Below, piece by piece: positions 14,347 through 22,462 of a DNA stretch of 64,000 bases. The first letter of the stretch is position 1. Every line of letters starts with the position of its first letter. This DNA comes from an uncultured Oscillospiraceae bacterium (GTDB taxonomy: Bacteria; Bacillota; Clostridia; Oscillospirales; Oscillospiraceae). The position numbers and the translations under genes were made by a program. The notes beneath the pieces were generated by a model. The model had not been told where the DNA came from, did no database searches, and was given only the letters and a program-made list of their open reading frames with translations. The stretch is from positions 67,560 through 131,559 of the forward strand of contig CAKUIM010000002.1 of NCBI GenBank assembly GCA_934660965.1, read 5' to 3'.

Positions 14347-15070
14347 GTTTCTTCTCCCCAAAGTAAGAACTGATGACCGCGGGATTCTGCGAGACCTCCC
14401 TGGGCGTGCCCTCGGCAATGAGCTTGCCCTGGTTGAGCACGTACATCCGGTCGGAGATGTTCATGATGACCCGCATGACATGTTCGATGATGATGATGCT
14501 GATGCCGCTGCCACGGATGTCGGTGACCAGCTTCATGAAGGCGGGGTGCTCCTTGGGGTTGACGCCCGCGGTGACTTCGTCGAGAAGCAGCACCTCCGGC
14601 TCGGTGGCCAGGGCCTTGGCGACCTCCATACGCTTCATCTGGGTCAGGGTCAGGTTATTGCCCCGGACGTCGCGGATGTCATAGAGCTCGGTGAACTTCA
14701 AAACCTCTTCGGCCTTGGCCCGGGCGTCGTCATACTTGGGGTAGCGCAGGAAGGCACCCACCATGACATTGTCGATCACGGACAGGTTGGTGAAGGGCTG
14801 CACCAGCTGATAGGTACGGCCCACGCCCAGCCTGCACACGGCGTTGGCCGGCTTGTTCTGAATGGGCTGGCCCTTGAAGAGGATCTCGCCGGAGGTCACG
14901 CTCAGCGCGCCGGAGAGCATATTGAACAGGGTGGTCTTGCCCGCGCCGTTGGCGCCGATCAGGCCCAGGATCTCACCCCGGTTGAGGTGGATGTTGACGT
15001 CCTCGTTGGCGGTCAGGCCGCCGAACTTCTTCGTCACATGCTGTACGTCCAGAATCACTTCATCCGCCAT
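14333..15070 (-). CDS. livG: Branched-chain amino acid-type ABC importer, ATPase LivG
   Basis: 245-residue ATPase of the LivG branch. Walker A is GANGAGKTTL, Q-loop GRTYQLVQPF, Walker B VLLLDEVTAGVNPKE and H-loop IIEHVM. The signature position reads LTLTQMKRMEVAKAL instead of a textbook LSGGQ. Departures at this spot are usual in LivG proteins, so this is not read as a defect. It pairs with LivF to form the asymmetric ATPase dimer. The start lies directly at the end of livM. Confidence 0.9.
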   Translation of the reverse strand: MADEVILDVQHVTKKFGGLTANEDVNIHLNRGEILGLIGANGAGKTTLFNMLSGALSVTSGEILFKGQPIQNKPANAVCRLGVGRTYQLVQPFTNLSVIDNVMVGAFLRYPKYDDARAKAEEVLKFTELYDIRDVRGNNLTLTQMKRMEVAKALATEPEVLLLDEVTAGVNPKEHPAFMKLVTDIRGSGISIIIIEHVMRVIMNISDRMYVLNQGKLIAEGTPREVSQNPAVISSYFGEKKHAEN

Positions 15071-16090
15071 TTAGCCCACCTCCTTTTTTTCAGCGGCCGG
15101 CTTGCTCCGCTTGGAGAAGAAAGCCTTGATGTGCTCCGAGATCCAGGGGAAGATGCCCTTGGGCATGAAGTAGATGACCAGCATCATAATGAGGCCGTAA
15201 ACTGCGGTGGGGATGCCGGAGGCGTTGGTACCCAGCGCGCCGCGCAGGCCCTCACTGATGGGGTAGAGCACCAGGGCGCCCAGCACGGGGCCCCAGACGG
15301 AGCCGATGCCGCCGATGACCGCGTACATCATAATCTCGATGGAGAAGGCAGCGCCCAGGATGCGGTTGGGGTCGATGTACATGATGAGCATCAGGTAGAA
15401 GCTGCCGCCAAGGGCAGTGAGGAAGGCGCTCATGGCCTGGGCCTTGAGCTTGAAGCTGGTGGTGTTCACGCCCAGGGCCTCCGCCGCCTCCTGGTTAGTG
15501 GTGATGGCGGAGAAGTAATAGCCGGTCTTGGAATACTGAAGGAAGATGCTGATGAAGATGACCACAGCCAGCAGCACCAGAATCATATAGTAGTAGGACA
15601 TCTTGCTCTCAAACTGGATGTTGCCCACGCCGCCCCTCCAGGGGATACGAAGGCCCACAGAGGCACCCAGGTCGAAGCCGAATATTTTCTGCTCGTTGCA
15701 GATGACCAGCCGGAAGAGGCTGAGCACTGCGCCCGTGCACAGACAGTAGTAGGAGCCGCGCAGCTTGAAGCAGGGGTAGCTGACGATAATGGAGATAATC
15801 GCCGCCACAAGGGCGCCCGCCACCATGCTGATCCACGGGGAGATATTGCCGTACTTAAACATAGCAGCCGTGATATATGCGCCAAGGCCCATATAGAGGC
15901 CGTTGCCCAGGGAGAAGTGGCCGCAGAAGCCGCCTAGGATGTTCCAGCTGCTGGAGAGGAAGGCATAGAGCATCATCATGCAGAAGGTATGCAGGGTGTA
16001 CTCCGTGCGCGCCGCCAGCGGAACGAGAGCTGCAAGCACAGCAAAGATGATGAGGCTCTTATAGCGCGTCCAGATTCTGCACTTTTTCAT
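15071..16090 (-). CDS. livM: Branched-chain amino acid-type ABC importer, permease LivM
   Basis: 339-residue integral membrane protein with about 9-10 hydrophobic segments. The coupling-helix signature is EAAEALGVNTTSFKLKAQAMSAF, followed by GGIGSVWGPVLGA, both typical of LivM. ATG 16090 is chosen because GTGAGG is nine bases before it; the open frame reaches a GTG at 16105 that overlaps the site. It pairs with LivH at 16112-16996. Confidence 0.9.
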   Translation of the reverse strand: MKKCRIWTRYKSLIIFAVLAALVPLAARTEYTLHTFCMMMLYAFLSSSWNILGGFCGHFSLGNGLYMGLGAYITAAMFKYGNISPWISMVAGALVAAIISIIVSYPCFKLRGSYYCLCTGAVLSLFRLVICNEQKIFGFDLGASVGLRIPWRGGVGNIQFESKMSYYYMILVLLAVVIFISIFLQYSKTGYYFSAITTNQEAAEALGVNTTSFKLKAQAMSAFLTALGGSFYLMLIMYIDPNRILGAAFSIEIMMYAVIGGIGSVWGPVLGALVLYPISEGLRGALGTNASGIPTAVYGLIMMLVIYFMPKGIFPWISEHIKAFFSKRSKPAAEKKEVG

Positions 16091-16111
16091 CGTCATTCGC
16101 CTCACTTTCCA

Positions 16112-16996
16112 TCAGGTGCTTTCCTTGCCCATCAGGCCGGAGGGCCGGAAGAGCAGGGTCAGGATAAACAGTGCAAACACCACGACCTGGGCATAGGCCT
16201 CGGTCCAGAACAGAGCGCCGAACTTCTCAATCAGGCCGATGAGGATGCCGCCGATGAGGCAGCCGGGGATACTGCCCTTGCCGCCCAGCACGACGATGAT
16301 GAAGCACTTATTGCTGTAGGTATTGCCCACCGTGGGATACACGGAGGCGTTGGGCACCAGCAGGGAGCCGGAAAGGCCGGTGATGGCAAGGCCGATGCCG
16401 AAGGCAAGGGCGTAGATCATCTTGTGGTTGATGCCCATGAGCTGCGCCACCTGGCGGTTCTGGGCGGTGGCCCGGAGGGCACGGCCGAACTCGGTGCGCT
16501 GGATGATGATGTAGAGGATCAGGGTGACGATCATCGCGATGACAAAGGAGATCAGCTTGGGCTTGGAGATGATGATGCTGCCCAGCTTGATGGTGGTACT
16601 GGTGTACTTGGTGTTCACCGCGATAGACTTGGAGGTGAAGATGACCTGTGCGATGTTGGACAGGAAAATGCCAAGGCCGGCGGTGAAGAGCAGGATGGAC
16701 AGCGGCTCACGGGAGGAGTCCTTGTCCAGCATGCGGTTGAAGATGACCTTTTGCAGAAAAAAGCCGATGAGGAACATGATAGGCGCGGTGATAAGGAGGG
16801 AAAGATACGGGTCAATCCCGAACTGGATGACCGTTTCGAATGCGATATACATGGCGACCATCAAAAATTCGCCGTGAGCCCAGTTCATGATCCGCATAAG
16901 ACCAAAGGCCAGGCTCAATCCGATCGCAATGGTGGAGTATACGCCGCCAACCAAAATGCCATCGATCAATGTTTGTCCGATTACTGCTGCGCTCAT
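16112..16996 (-). CDS. livH: Branched-chain amino acid-type ABC importer, permease LivH
   Basis: 294-residue permease with ~8 membrane segments. It opens with QTLIDGILVGGVYSTIAIGLSLAFGLMRIMNWAHGEF, the LivH hallmark, and carries the coupling motif GRALRATAQNRQVAQLMGIN and VVLGGKGSIPG. AAAGGGGAG precedes the ATG. A 218-base gap containing a hairpin and a short tandem repeat separates it from the binding-protein gene. Confidence 0.91.
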   Translation of the reverse strand: MSAAVIGQTLIDGILVGGVYSTIAIGLSLAFGLMRIMNWAHGEFLMVAMYIAFETVIQFGIDPYLSLLITAPIMFLIGFFLQKVIFNRMLDKDSSREPLSILLFTAGLGIFLSNIAQVIFTSKSIAVNTKYTSTTIKLGSIIISKPKLISFVIAMIVTLILYIIIQRTEFGRALRATAQNRQVAQLMGINHKMIYALAFGIGLAITGLSGSLLVPNASVYPTVGNTYSNKCFIIVVLGGKGSIPGCLIGGILIGLIEKFGALFWTEAYAQVVVFALFILTLLFRPSGLMGKEST

Positions 16997-17096
16997 GGAC
17001 GCTCCCCTTTCTGCCTCGAGACAGTGTTGATCAGCAGCCTATCCTCCGCGGGAGCCGCAGTGCTCCCTCGTTTGAGCTGCCACGGGTACGCCCCCC

Positions 17097-17123
17097 GGCG
17101 CCCGGCCTGCAGAGCCGGGCGCC
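17097..17123 (-). other. Hairpin in the livJ-livH spacer
   Basis: A perfect 10-bp GC stem GGCGCCCGGC/GCCGGGCGCC with a 7-base loop. No T run follows on either strand. In the middle of an importer operon this often lowers expression of the permease genes relative to the binding protein. Confidence 0.6.
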
Positions 17124-17144
17124 GAAGGGTGATTTGGTGCTTGG

Positions 17145-17202
17145 AATATCAGAATGTCAGAATTGCCAGGGTTGTCAGAATGTCAGAATATCAGAATATC
17201 AG
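17145..17202. repeat. Short tandem repeat, unit AATRTCAG
   Basis: Seven units of 8-9 bases, five of them AATATCAG or AATGTCAG and two degenerate (AATTGCCAG, GGTTGTCAG), run through 58 bases right after the livJ stop. It is AT-rich against a GC-rich background. Confidence 0.8.
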
Positions 17203-17214
17203 AGTCTGCTTTGA

Positions 17215-18534
17215 TTAGCCCGCCGCGCGCTCAGCCCAGGTGGGAACCGGCCAGACGAGCGTGGTGTCCTCGTCCATGGAGAGAATCTCCCACTTGCCGC
17301 CCTGGAACTGGGCGAGCATCATGCCGGCGAAGGCGTTCTGGTTGTAGCGGGTGCCGTCATCCTCATAGCGGATGCCGCCGAAGGTGCTGTGGAACATCAG
17401 GGCGGGGTGGCCGGCGGGGATGTCGGTGGCCTCGAGGGCCTTGGCGATGTCGTCGCGGCCGGCGCTGTCAGCGCGGTAAATAGCGTCCAGCAGGGAGTAC
17501 ATGCCCAGCCAGCCGTTGGCGAAGGTCTCGTTGGGAACGGTGGTGTTGGCTTCCTTCATGTAGGCGTTGCAGATCTCGTTGGCCTCGTCGCTCATGGACT
17601 CGGGAGAATAGAGCCAGGAACCGGTGTTGAGAACGTACTCGGCCTTGTCGCCGGCCTGCTGCACATACTCCTCGGTAGAGAAGCCGGCGCCGCAGCCGAA
17701 GATAGGCACATCCACCTCATACTCGGCCATCTGGCGGGTGAAGAGCACGGCGTCCTCGGTGAAGGCGCACACCATGACCATGTCGGCGCCGGAGGCCTTG
17801 ACCTTGTTCACCACGCCGGACAGGTCGCCGGAGCCGCTGGTGAAGGGCTCAGCCAGGACGACCTCGATGCCCAGCTCGGGAAACACGTTGGTGCTCTGGT
17901 TGTTGTACATGCTGGTGCCGTAGTCGGAGTTCTCATAGACGTAGGCGACCTTGCTGATGCCGCCGCCGGGCAGGGCCATCATGAACTTGAGGAACTCCAT
18001 GTAGCTGGCGTTGCCGTCCTTATCGCCCAGGTTGGTGCGATAGACATAGGTGTTCTCTTCCTGCATGATGATGTCGGACACGGCGTTGACGATCATGACG
18101 GGGACCTTGTACTTGACGGCCAGGGGAGCGATGGCAGCGCCGGCGCCGCTGTTGTACGGGCCGATAACGGCGTTGACCTTCTCCTCGTTGACCAGGCGCT
18201 CGAACTCGGTCACGGCCACGTCGGCGGTGCCGGTGGAGTCGGCAGTGACCAGCTCGATGTTGAGCTTGCTGGTATCATAGTCGGAATTCTTCAGGAAATG
18301 ATCCAGCGCATACTTGATGCCGTAGAACTGGTGCTCGGCATAGTAGGAGCTGGCGCCGGAGAAGGGCAGCAGCACACCGATCTTGACGTTCTTCACGCCG
18401 TCTTCGGCAGGAGCCTGGGAAGTGGTGCCGGGGTTGCTGCTGGGCTGCTGGGACTCCTTGGAGCCGCCGCCGGAGCAGGCAGCCAGGGAGAGACACATTG
18501 CCAGCGCAAGGATCATGGCCAGGATCTTCTTCAT
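17215..18534 (-). CDS. livJ: Branched-chain amino acid-type ABC importer, substrate-binding lipoprotein
   Basis: 439-residue type I periplasmic-binding-fold lipoprotein. The signal peptide MKKILAMILALAMCLSLAAC ends in the lipobox LAAC, followed by a Ser/Gly/Gln-rich linker. The mature domain starts VKIGVLLPFSGASSYYAEHQFYGIKYALD and has INAVIGPYNSGAG-like and VYENSDYGTSMYNNQ regions of the LivJ/HBP family. ATG 18534 follows AAAGGAG. It is the first importer gene, 96 bases behind the CoA-transferase-2 gene. The ligand cannot be told from sequence. Confidence 0.9.
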   Translation of the reverse strand: MKKILAMILALAMCLSLAACSGGGSKESQQPSSNPGTTSQAPAEDGVKNVKIGVLLPFSGASSYYAEHQFYGIKYALDHFLKNSDYDTSKLNIELVTADSTGTADVAVTEFERLVNEEKVNAVIGPYNSGAGAAIAPLAVKYKVPVMIVNAVSDIIMQEENTYVYRTNLGDKDGNASYMEFLKFMMALPGGGISKVAYVYENSDYGTSMYNNQSTNVFPELGIEVVLAEPFTSGSGDLSGVVNKVKASGADMVMVCAFTEDAVLFTRQMAEYEVDVPIFGCGAGFSTEEYVQQAGDKAEYVLNTGSWLYSPESMSDEANEICNAYMKEANTTVPNETFANGWLGMYSLLDAIYRADSAGRDDIAKALEATDIPAGHPALMFHSTFGGIRYEDDGTRYNQNAFAGMMLAQFQGGKWEILSMDEDTTLVWPVPTWAERAAG

Positions 18535-18630
18535 TTTTGGTTCTCCTTTTCCTTTGATTTCTTTGTCCTTTATATCGAGCCGCCTTCTGCGGCCTGGACA
18601 CAAATTGGAACGTTGGGGCATTGCCCGGTG

Positions 18631-19968
18631 TCATTCGGGAAAGTCGGGCTCGGGGTCGTAGGCGGTGACCATGCCGAACTCCAGCGCCTTTTGCCACAGC
18701 TCCCGGCGGAACCTGGGGTGAGCCACATTCACAAGCTCGCGCACCCGCTGGCGCACCGGCCGGCCCCGCAAATCGGCGATGCCGAACTCGGTGACCAGGT
18801 AGTCGAGGTTATTGCGGGACAGGGACACCACCGCGCCCGGCTCCAGCATGGGGACGATGGTGGACACCGTGCCGCCCCGCTTGGTGGCGTGGACGGCGAT
18901 GATGGACCGGCCGTTCCTGGCGTGGATGGCGCCCTCCGCCGTGTCGTTCTGGCCGCCGCTGCCGCTGTAGTGGCGCGGGCCGATGGTCTCGGAGGACACC
19001 TGCCCGGTGAGGTCCACCTGCATGCAGGTGTTGATGGACACCATGTTGTCGTTTCGGGCGATGATCTGGGGGTCGTTGAGGGTCTTGGCGTCCATCATGT
19101 ACACGCAGGGGTTTTCCGTCATAAAGTCGTAGAGGTGGGCGTCGCCGTAGGCGAAGGCCGCCACGATCTTGCCGGGGAAGAGGGTCTTTTTCCGGCCCGT
19201 TACCACCCGCTTTTCCGCAAGCTCCACCACCGACGAGGAGAGCATCTCGGTGTGGATGCCCAGGTCCTTTTTCCCCGCGAGGGCCTTGGCCACCGAATTG
19301 GGGATGGCGCCGATGCCCAGCTGGATGGTGTCGCCGTCGCGGACGAGCTTTGCCACGTTCTCGCCCACCTGCATGTCCGTCTCGCTCAGGGGAATCTCTG
19401 GGAGCATGGGCAGCTTGGTATCCACCTCGTAGAGATAGTCGATCTCGCTGATGTGGACCTCGTTGTCGCCGTAGACGTTGGGCAGGTTTGGGTTGACCTC
19501 CATGATGATGATATCGGCCCGCTCCATCATCTGCCGCTCAAAGGCCAGTGACAGGGGCAGGCGCACAAAGCCGTGGCGGTCCATGGGGGTGCAGCCGGAG
19601 ATAAAGACGTTCACCCGCTCGTAGGGGAAGCGGCTGGTCATGCCGTGGTAGTGCACCGGCGTGTAGGAGGTGATCTCCGGGGCCGCCTTCCGGTCCCCCG
19701 ACATATAGAACCAGGGGTTGCTCTGGAACTTGCCGAAGCAGGACGGGTTGGTGAGGTACTGGAAGGGCGGGACGCGCTCGCTGCCGGTGTTGTAGATCTG
19801 CACCGGACGGGTGATGCGCGGGGCGATGGTGTGCAGCCGGGAGAAAAAGGTGGCCGGCTCCTGGGCCGCGCCGCCGGTGACAATCACGCCGCCGTCGGGC
19901 ACAAAATCAAGGGCCTTTTCCGGCGCAATGGTCTTTTCCCGGTAAAGTCTTTGGTATTCTGTCTCCAT
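18631..19968 (-). CDS. Acetyl-CoA hydrolase/transferase-family CoA transferase (copy 2)
   Basis: 445-residue CoA transferase, a distant paralogue of the gene at 8160-9464. Shared blocks include GDTIQLGIGAIPNSVAKAL, HTEMLSSSVVELAEK, NDNMVSINTCMQVDLTGQVSSETIGPRHYSGSGG (catalytic Glu expected in SSETIG), and VTEFGIADLRGRPVRQRVREL. A GGAGG site precedes the ATG. It follows the dehydrogenase at 19984 by 15 bases and belongs to the sigma-54-promoted unit. Two copies in one island suggest activation of two different acids, or one for uptake and one for product exchange. Confidence 0.87.
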   Translation of the reverse strand: METEYQRLYREKTIAPEKALDFVPDGGVIVTGGAAQEPATFFSRLHTIAPRITRPVQIYNTGSERVPPFQYLTNPSCFGKFQSNPWFYMSGDRKAAPEITSYTPVHYHGMTSRFPYERVNVFISGCTPMDRHGFVRLPLSLAFERQMMERADIIIMEVNPNLPNVYGDNEVHISEIDYLYEVDTKLPMLPEIPLSETDMQVGENVAKLVRDGDTIQLGIGAIPNSVAKALAGKKDLGIHTEMLSSSVVELAEKRVVTGRKKTLFPGKIVAAFAYGDAHLYDFMTENPCVYMMDAKTLNDPQIIARNDNMVSINTCMQVDLTGQVSSETIGPRHYSGSGGQNDTAEGAIHARNGRSIIAVHATKRGGTVSTIVPMLEPGAVVSLSRNNLDYLVTEFGIADLRGRPVRQRVRELVNVAHPRFRRELWQKALEFGMVTAYDPEPDFPE

Positions 19969-19983
19969 GCAAGTCCTCCGGCC

Positions 19984-20943
19984 TTAAATCTTCTTGTGCA
20001 TGTGGAGGATTTCAAGGAGCATGTTGTCCCGCACGCGGATGATCTCCTCGTTTGTGCGGCCGAACTCCGCGGGCCGGTGGGCCATCTCCTCATTGACACC
20101 CTTCTGGGCAAAGTCGCTCCAGCCCTCGGGGAAGTGGGTCCAGGTGGCCATGTCGGCAAGCCAGGTCTCGGCGGAGTGGGACATGTGGTCGTGAGCGTGG
20201 CGGAAGCCGCCGGCACCGCCGGCCAGCTGGTTGACCATGTTGGGGCCCATGATGGCCCAGCGCAGGCCGGGGCCGAAGCACACGGCCTTGTCCACATCCT
20301 CAATGGAGCACACGCCGCGGTGCACAAGGTCGCAGGCCTCTCGGGACAGGGCAATCTGCAGGCGGTTGGCGATGAAGCCCAGGGTCTCCTTGTGGAGGAC
20401 GATGGGCTCCTTGCCCATCTGGATATAGAAAGTCTTGGCAGCCTCTACCGCTTCGTCGCTGGTCTGCTCGCCCTTGGTGATCTCCACCAGGGGGATGAGC
20501 AGGGGCGGGTTATAGGGGTGGCCGCCAACGCAGCGCTCGGGGTGGACGGAGGCCTTGGCAATCTCGGTGATGAGCAGGCCGGAGGTGCTGCTGGCATAGA
20601 TGGCGTCCGCCGGGGCGGAGCGGTCCACCTCTTCCATGATGGTTCGCTTGACCTCGTAGTTCTCCGGGCCGGACTCCTGGATGAAGCCAGCACCGGTCAC
20701 TGCGGCGGCAAGGTCGGTGGTGTAGGTGATGCGCTCCATGGCGCGCTCCACGTCCTCCTGGGCCAGGTAGCCCTTCTCCGCCAGGAAGGACAGATCCCGG
20801 CGGATGCGGCGCTGGGCGTCGGTGAGAAATTCGTCCTTGATGTCGTAAAGCCGCACCTGGCAGCCCTGCTTGGCAAAGCAGGCGGCCCAGCTGGCGCCGA
20901 TGACGCCGGCGCCCAGGCACGCGACCGTATCAATTTTCTTCAT
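19984..20943 (-). CDS. 3-hydroxyacyl-CoA dehydrogenase-family enzyme (lambda-crystallin/carnitine dehydrogenase-like)
   Basis: 319-residue NAD-dependent dehydrogenase. The Rossmann motif is VACLGAGVIGASWAACFAKQG, and the active-site region GGHPYNPPLLIPLVEI follows SSTSGLLITEIAK. The form GHPxNPPxxIPLVE is characteristic of the lambda-crystallin, L-gulonate 3-dehydrogenase and L-carnitine dehydrogenase branch, which act on free beta-hydroxy acids rather than CoA esters. That is the product type BKACE enzymes cleave after oxidation. AAAGGAG precedes the ATG. Assignment to the branch is from motifs only; the substrate is inferred. Confidence 0.8.
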   Translation of the reverse strand: MKKIDTVACLGAGVIGASWAACFAKQGCQVRLYDIKDEFLTDAQRRIRRDLSFLAEKGYLAQEDVERAMERITYTTDLAAAVTGAGFIQESGPENYEVKRTIMEEVDRSAPADAIYASSTSGLLITEIAKASVHPERCVGGHPYNPPLLIPLVEITKGEQTSDEAVEAAKTFYIQMGKEPIVLHKETLGFIANRLQIALSREACDLVHRGVCSIEDVDKAVCFGPGLRWAIMGPNMVNQLAGGAGGFRHAHDHMSHSAETWLADMATWTHFPEGWSDFAQKGVNEEMAHRPAEFGRTNEEIIRVRDNMLLEILHMHKKI

Positions 20944-20964
20944 GAGAGTTTTCTCCTTTTCAGA

Positions 20965-22008
20965 TCAGCGCTTGGTGCAGGACTGCTCCAGGGAGTCCAG
21001 CGCGGCGAAGAACCGCAGGCCCTCCTCCATGGGCATGACCGTGCGGAAGCGCTCGGCTGCCTTGACGCAGGCCACCACCATGTCGCTGTAGGGGGTGGGC
21101 ACGCCCACCTCCCGGCCGGTGTCGCACACCTTGCCGTCGATGGCGTCGATTTCGGTGGCGCGGCCCTTCTCCAGATCCTGAAGCATGCTGGCCTTCAGGC
21201 GGCGGTGAGGCGCCCAGAGGGTGCGGATGGTCTCCATATTGCCAGGGATGTCGGCGGGGTCGTTGATTTCCAGCTTCTCCATGTCATGGCCATCGAGCAG
21301 CTCCATATGGTAGCCGCGGCCATGACAGCACTTGATGGCCTCGGAGAAGATGTGGGCAGCGGCGCGCAGGGCCACCTCGTTGTCCATCACGTCGCCGTAG
21401 GTGCAGCCCAGGGCGGCGGACATGCCGCTCATGGCGGCGTTGATCATGACCTTCAGCCAGCGCTCGCCCATCAGGTTCTCGGAGATGTTGCACACGCCGG
21501 CCTGGCCCAGGAACTTCTGGACCTCCAGCAGCCGCGGGGTGATCTTGCCGCTGGGCTCACCGATGACGAAGAGCACCTTGTCCATGGCCTCGGAGGTGCA
21601 CTCCACAACGCCGGGGGCCTTCCAGGTTGCGCCGAAGCAGACGATGCCGCCCATGGTACGCTCCCAGCCCACGTACTGGGCCACGGTCTCCTCGGGGATG
21701 CCGTTTTGCAGGGTGCACACCACGCTCTCGGGGCCAAGGTGGGGCAGCAGGCTCTCCAGGGCCTCCTTGCTGGCCGTCTGCTTGCACAGCAGAACCACCA
21801 AATCGTAAATACCGGTCATCTGCTCCGGGGTGAGGGCGGTGGCGGGAACATTGAAGTCCAGAGTACCGGTGACGGTGGCGCCCTTCTCGTTGAGGGCGAT
21901 GACGTTCCCCTCAAAGGAATCGATCAGATCCACCTGACCGCCGTTCTTTGCAATCAAAGCCCCAGTCGTCATCCCGATGGAGCCGGCTCCTAAAATTGCG
22001 GCGCGCAT
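20965..22008 (-). CDS. Ketopantoate reductase-family dehydrogenase
   Basis: 347-residue enzyme of the ApbA/PanE (2-dehydropantoate 2-reductase) family. The nucleotide-binding motif is ILGAGSIGMTTGALIAKNG, followed by VVLLCKQTASKEALESL and TLQNGIPEETVA, with catalytic Lys/Asn-type residues in ENLMGERWLKVMINAAMSG. ATG 22008 follows AGGAGG; the open frame to 22080 runs through the promoter. No other pantothenate gene is present, so a hydroxy-acid dehydrogenase role in this catabolic unit is more likely. It is the first gene behind sigma-54 promoter 1. Confidence 0.82.
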   Translation of the reverse strand: MRAAILGAGSIGMTTGALIAKNGGQVDLIDSFEGNVIALNEKGATVTGTLDFNVPATALTPEQMTGIYDLVVLLCKQTASKEALESLLPHLGPESVVCTLQNGIPEETVAQYVGWERTMGGIVCFGATWKAPGVVECTSEAMDKVLFVIGEPSGKITPRLLEVQKFLGQAGVCNISENLMGERWLKVMINAAMSGMSAALGCTYGDVMDNEVALRAAAHIFSEAIKCCHGRGYHMELLDGHDMEKLEINDPADIPGNMETIRTLWAPHRRLKASMLQDLEKGRATEIDAIDGKVCDTGREVGVPTPYSDMVVACVKAAERFRTVMPMEEGLRFFAALDSLEQSCTKR

Positions 22009-22047
22009 TGTGCAAGACCTCCTGTGTAAATTTATTGACGCAACTGT

Positions 22048-22068
22048 ATATTGCAAGCTGTATGCCAA
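22048..22068 (-). promoter_or_regulatory. Sigma-54 promoter 1
   Basis: On the minus strand TTGGCATACAGCTTGCAA. The -24 GG and -12 GC are 12 bp apart, matching the TGGCAY-N5-TTGCW consensus fully. The predicted start near 22042 gives a ~33-base leader to the ketopantoate-reductase-like gene. Confidence 0.88.
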
Positions 22069-22119
22069 CTTGCCGCCCACATGATTTCGCCCTTTTTTGA
22101 CCCTTGCGCCGCAAAAACT

Positions 22120-22160
22120 GTTGTGTTTTCACAACGTGTGTTGTGTTACTCCCACACAAC
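22120..22160. promoter_or_regulatory. Paired dyads upstream of sigma-54 promoter 1 (activator sites)
   Basis: Dyad A is GTTGTG-N4-CACAAC (22120-22135). Dyad B is GTTGTGT-N7-ACACAAC (22140-22160). They are centred about 75 and 96 bp from the -12 GC, the usual enhancer distance for a sigma-54 activator. Confidence 0.72.
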
Positions 22161-22189
22161 AACTTTTCGGCTTTTATTTGTTCGTTTTT

Positions 22190-22273
22190 TCACAAACGAA
22201 CATCCGAGTCGCAGGGGCGCCGCTTCACATTTCCCACCCCTCCGTGAGGGGATTCTGAAATTTTTGTGGTCAT
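22190..22273 (-). CDS. Possible leaderless small ORF (27 codons)
   Basis: An ATG at 22273 lies at about the +1/+2 position predicted for sigma-54 promoter 2 and opens a 27-codon frame ending at 22190. It has no ribosome-binding site and its product is basic (several Arg/Lys) with no recognisable family. It contains a small hairpin (CCCCTCACGGAGGGG). It may instead be part of a short sigma-54-dependent RNA or an untranslated leader. Support is only positional. Confidence 0.25.
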   Translation of the reverse strand: MTTKISESPHGGVGNVKRRPCDSDVRL

Positions 22274-22280
22274 AACAATG

Positions 22281-22301
22281 CTATTGCAAGTTATATGCCA
22301 A
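22281..22301 (-). promoter_or_regulatory. Sigma-54 promoter 2
   Basis: On the minus strand TTGGCATATAACTTGCAA, a near copy of promoter 1 with the same 12-bp GG-to-GC distance. It points left from a position 233 bp further from the operon, with no annotated gene between the two. Confidence 0.85.
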
Positions 22302-22360
22302 CTTATTTTTGTGTATTTTTCGCCATAGTTCACATTTTCTCCTTGCTTTTTCCAGAATTG

Positions 22361-22405
22361 TGTGGTATCCTCCCCACAGGTGTGGTGTTTTTTACACACA
22401 ACACC
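22361..22405. promoter_or_regulatory. Paired dyads upstream of sigma-54 promoter 2 (activator sites)
   Basis: TGTGG-N8-CCACA (22361-22378) and GTGGTGT-N7-ACACAAC (22382-22402, with wider arms 22379-22405). The second has the same 7-base spacer and right arm as dyad B of promoter 1. It is centred ~105 bp from the -12 of promoter 2. It also lies just before the activator gene, so it may serve autoregulation. Confidence 0.68.
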
Positions 22406-22462
22406 TGCATTGGTGAATTTCCCCTCACTTTTTGTCAGATACAGCAAAAGGAGGTTCCCGCC

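Noticed and set aside
17145..17202. Possible CRISPR-like array
   Set aside because: Units are 8-9 bp with no unique spacers and no cas genes are in the window; it is a simple tandem repeat.
20965..22008. Annotation as panE of pantothenate synthesis
   Set aside because: No panB, panC or panD nearby, and the gene is first in a sigma-54-controlled catabolic unit.
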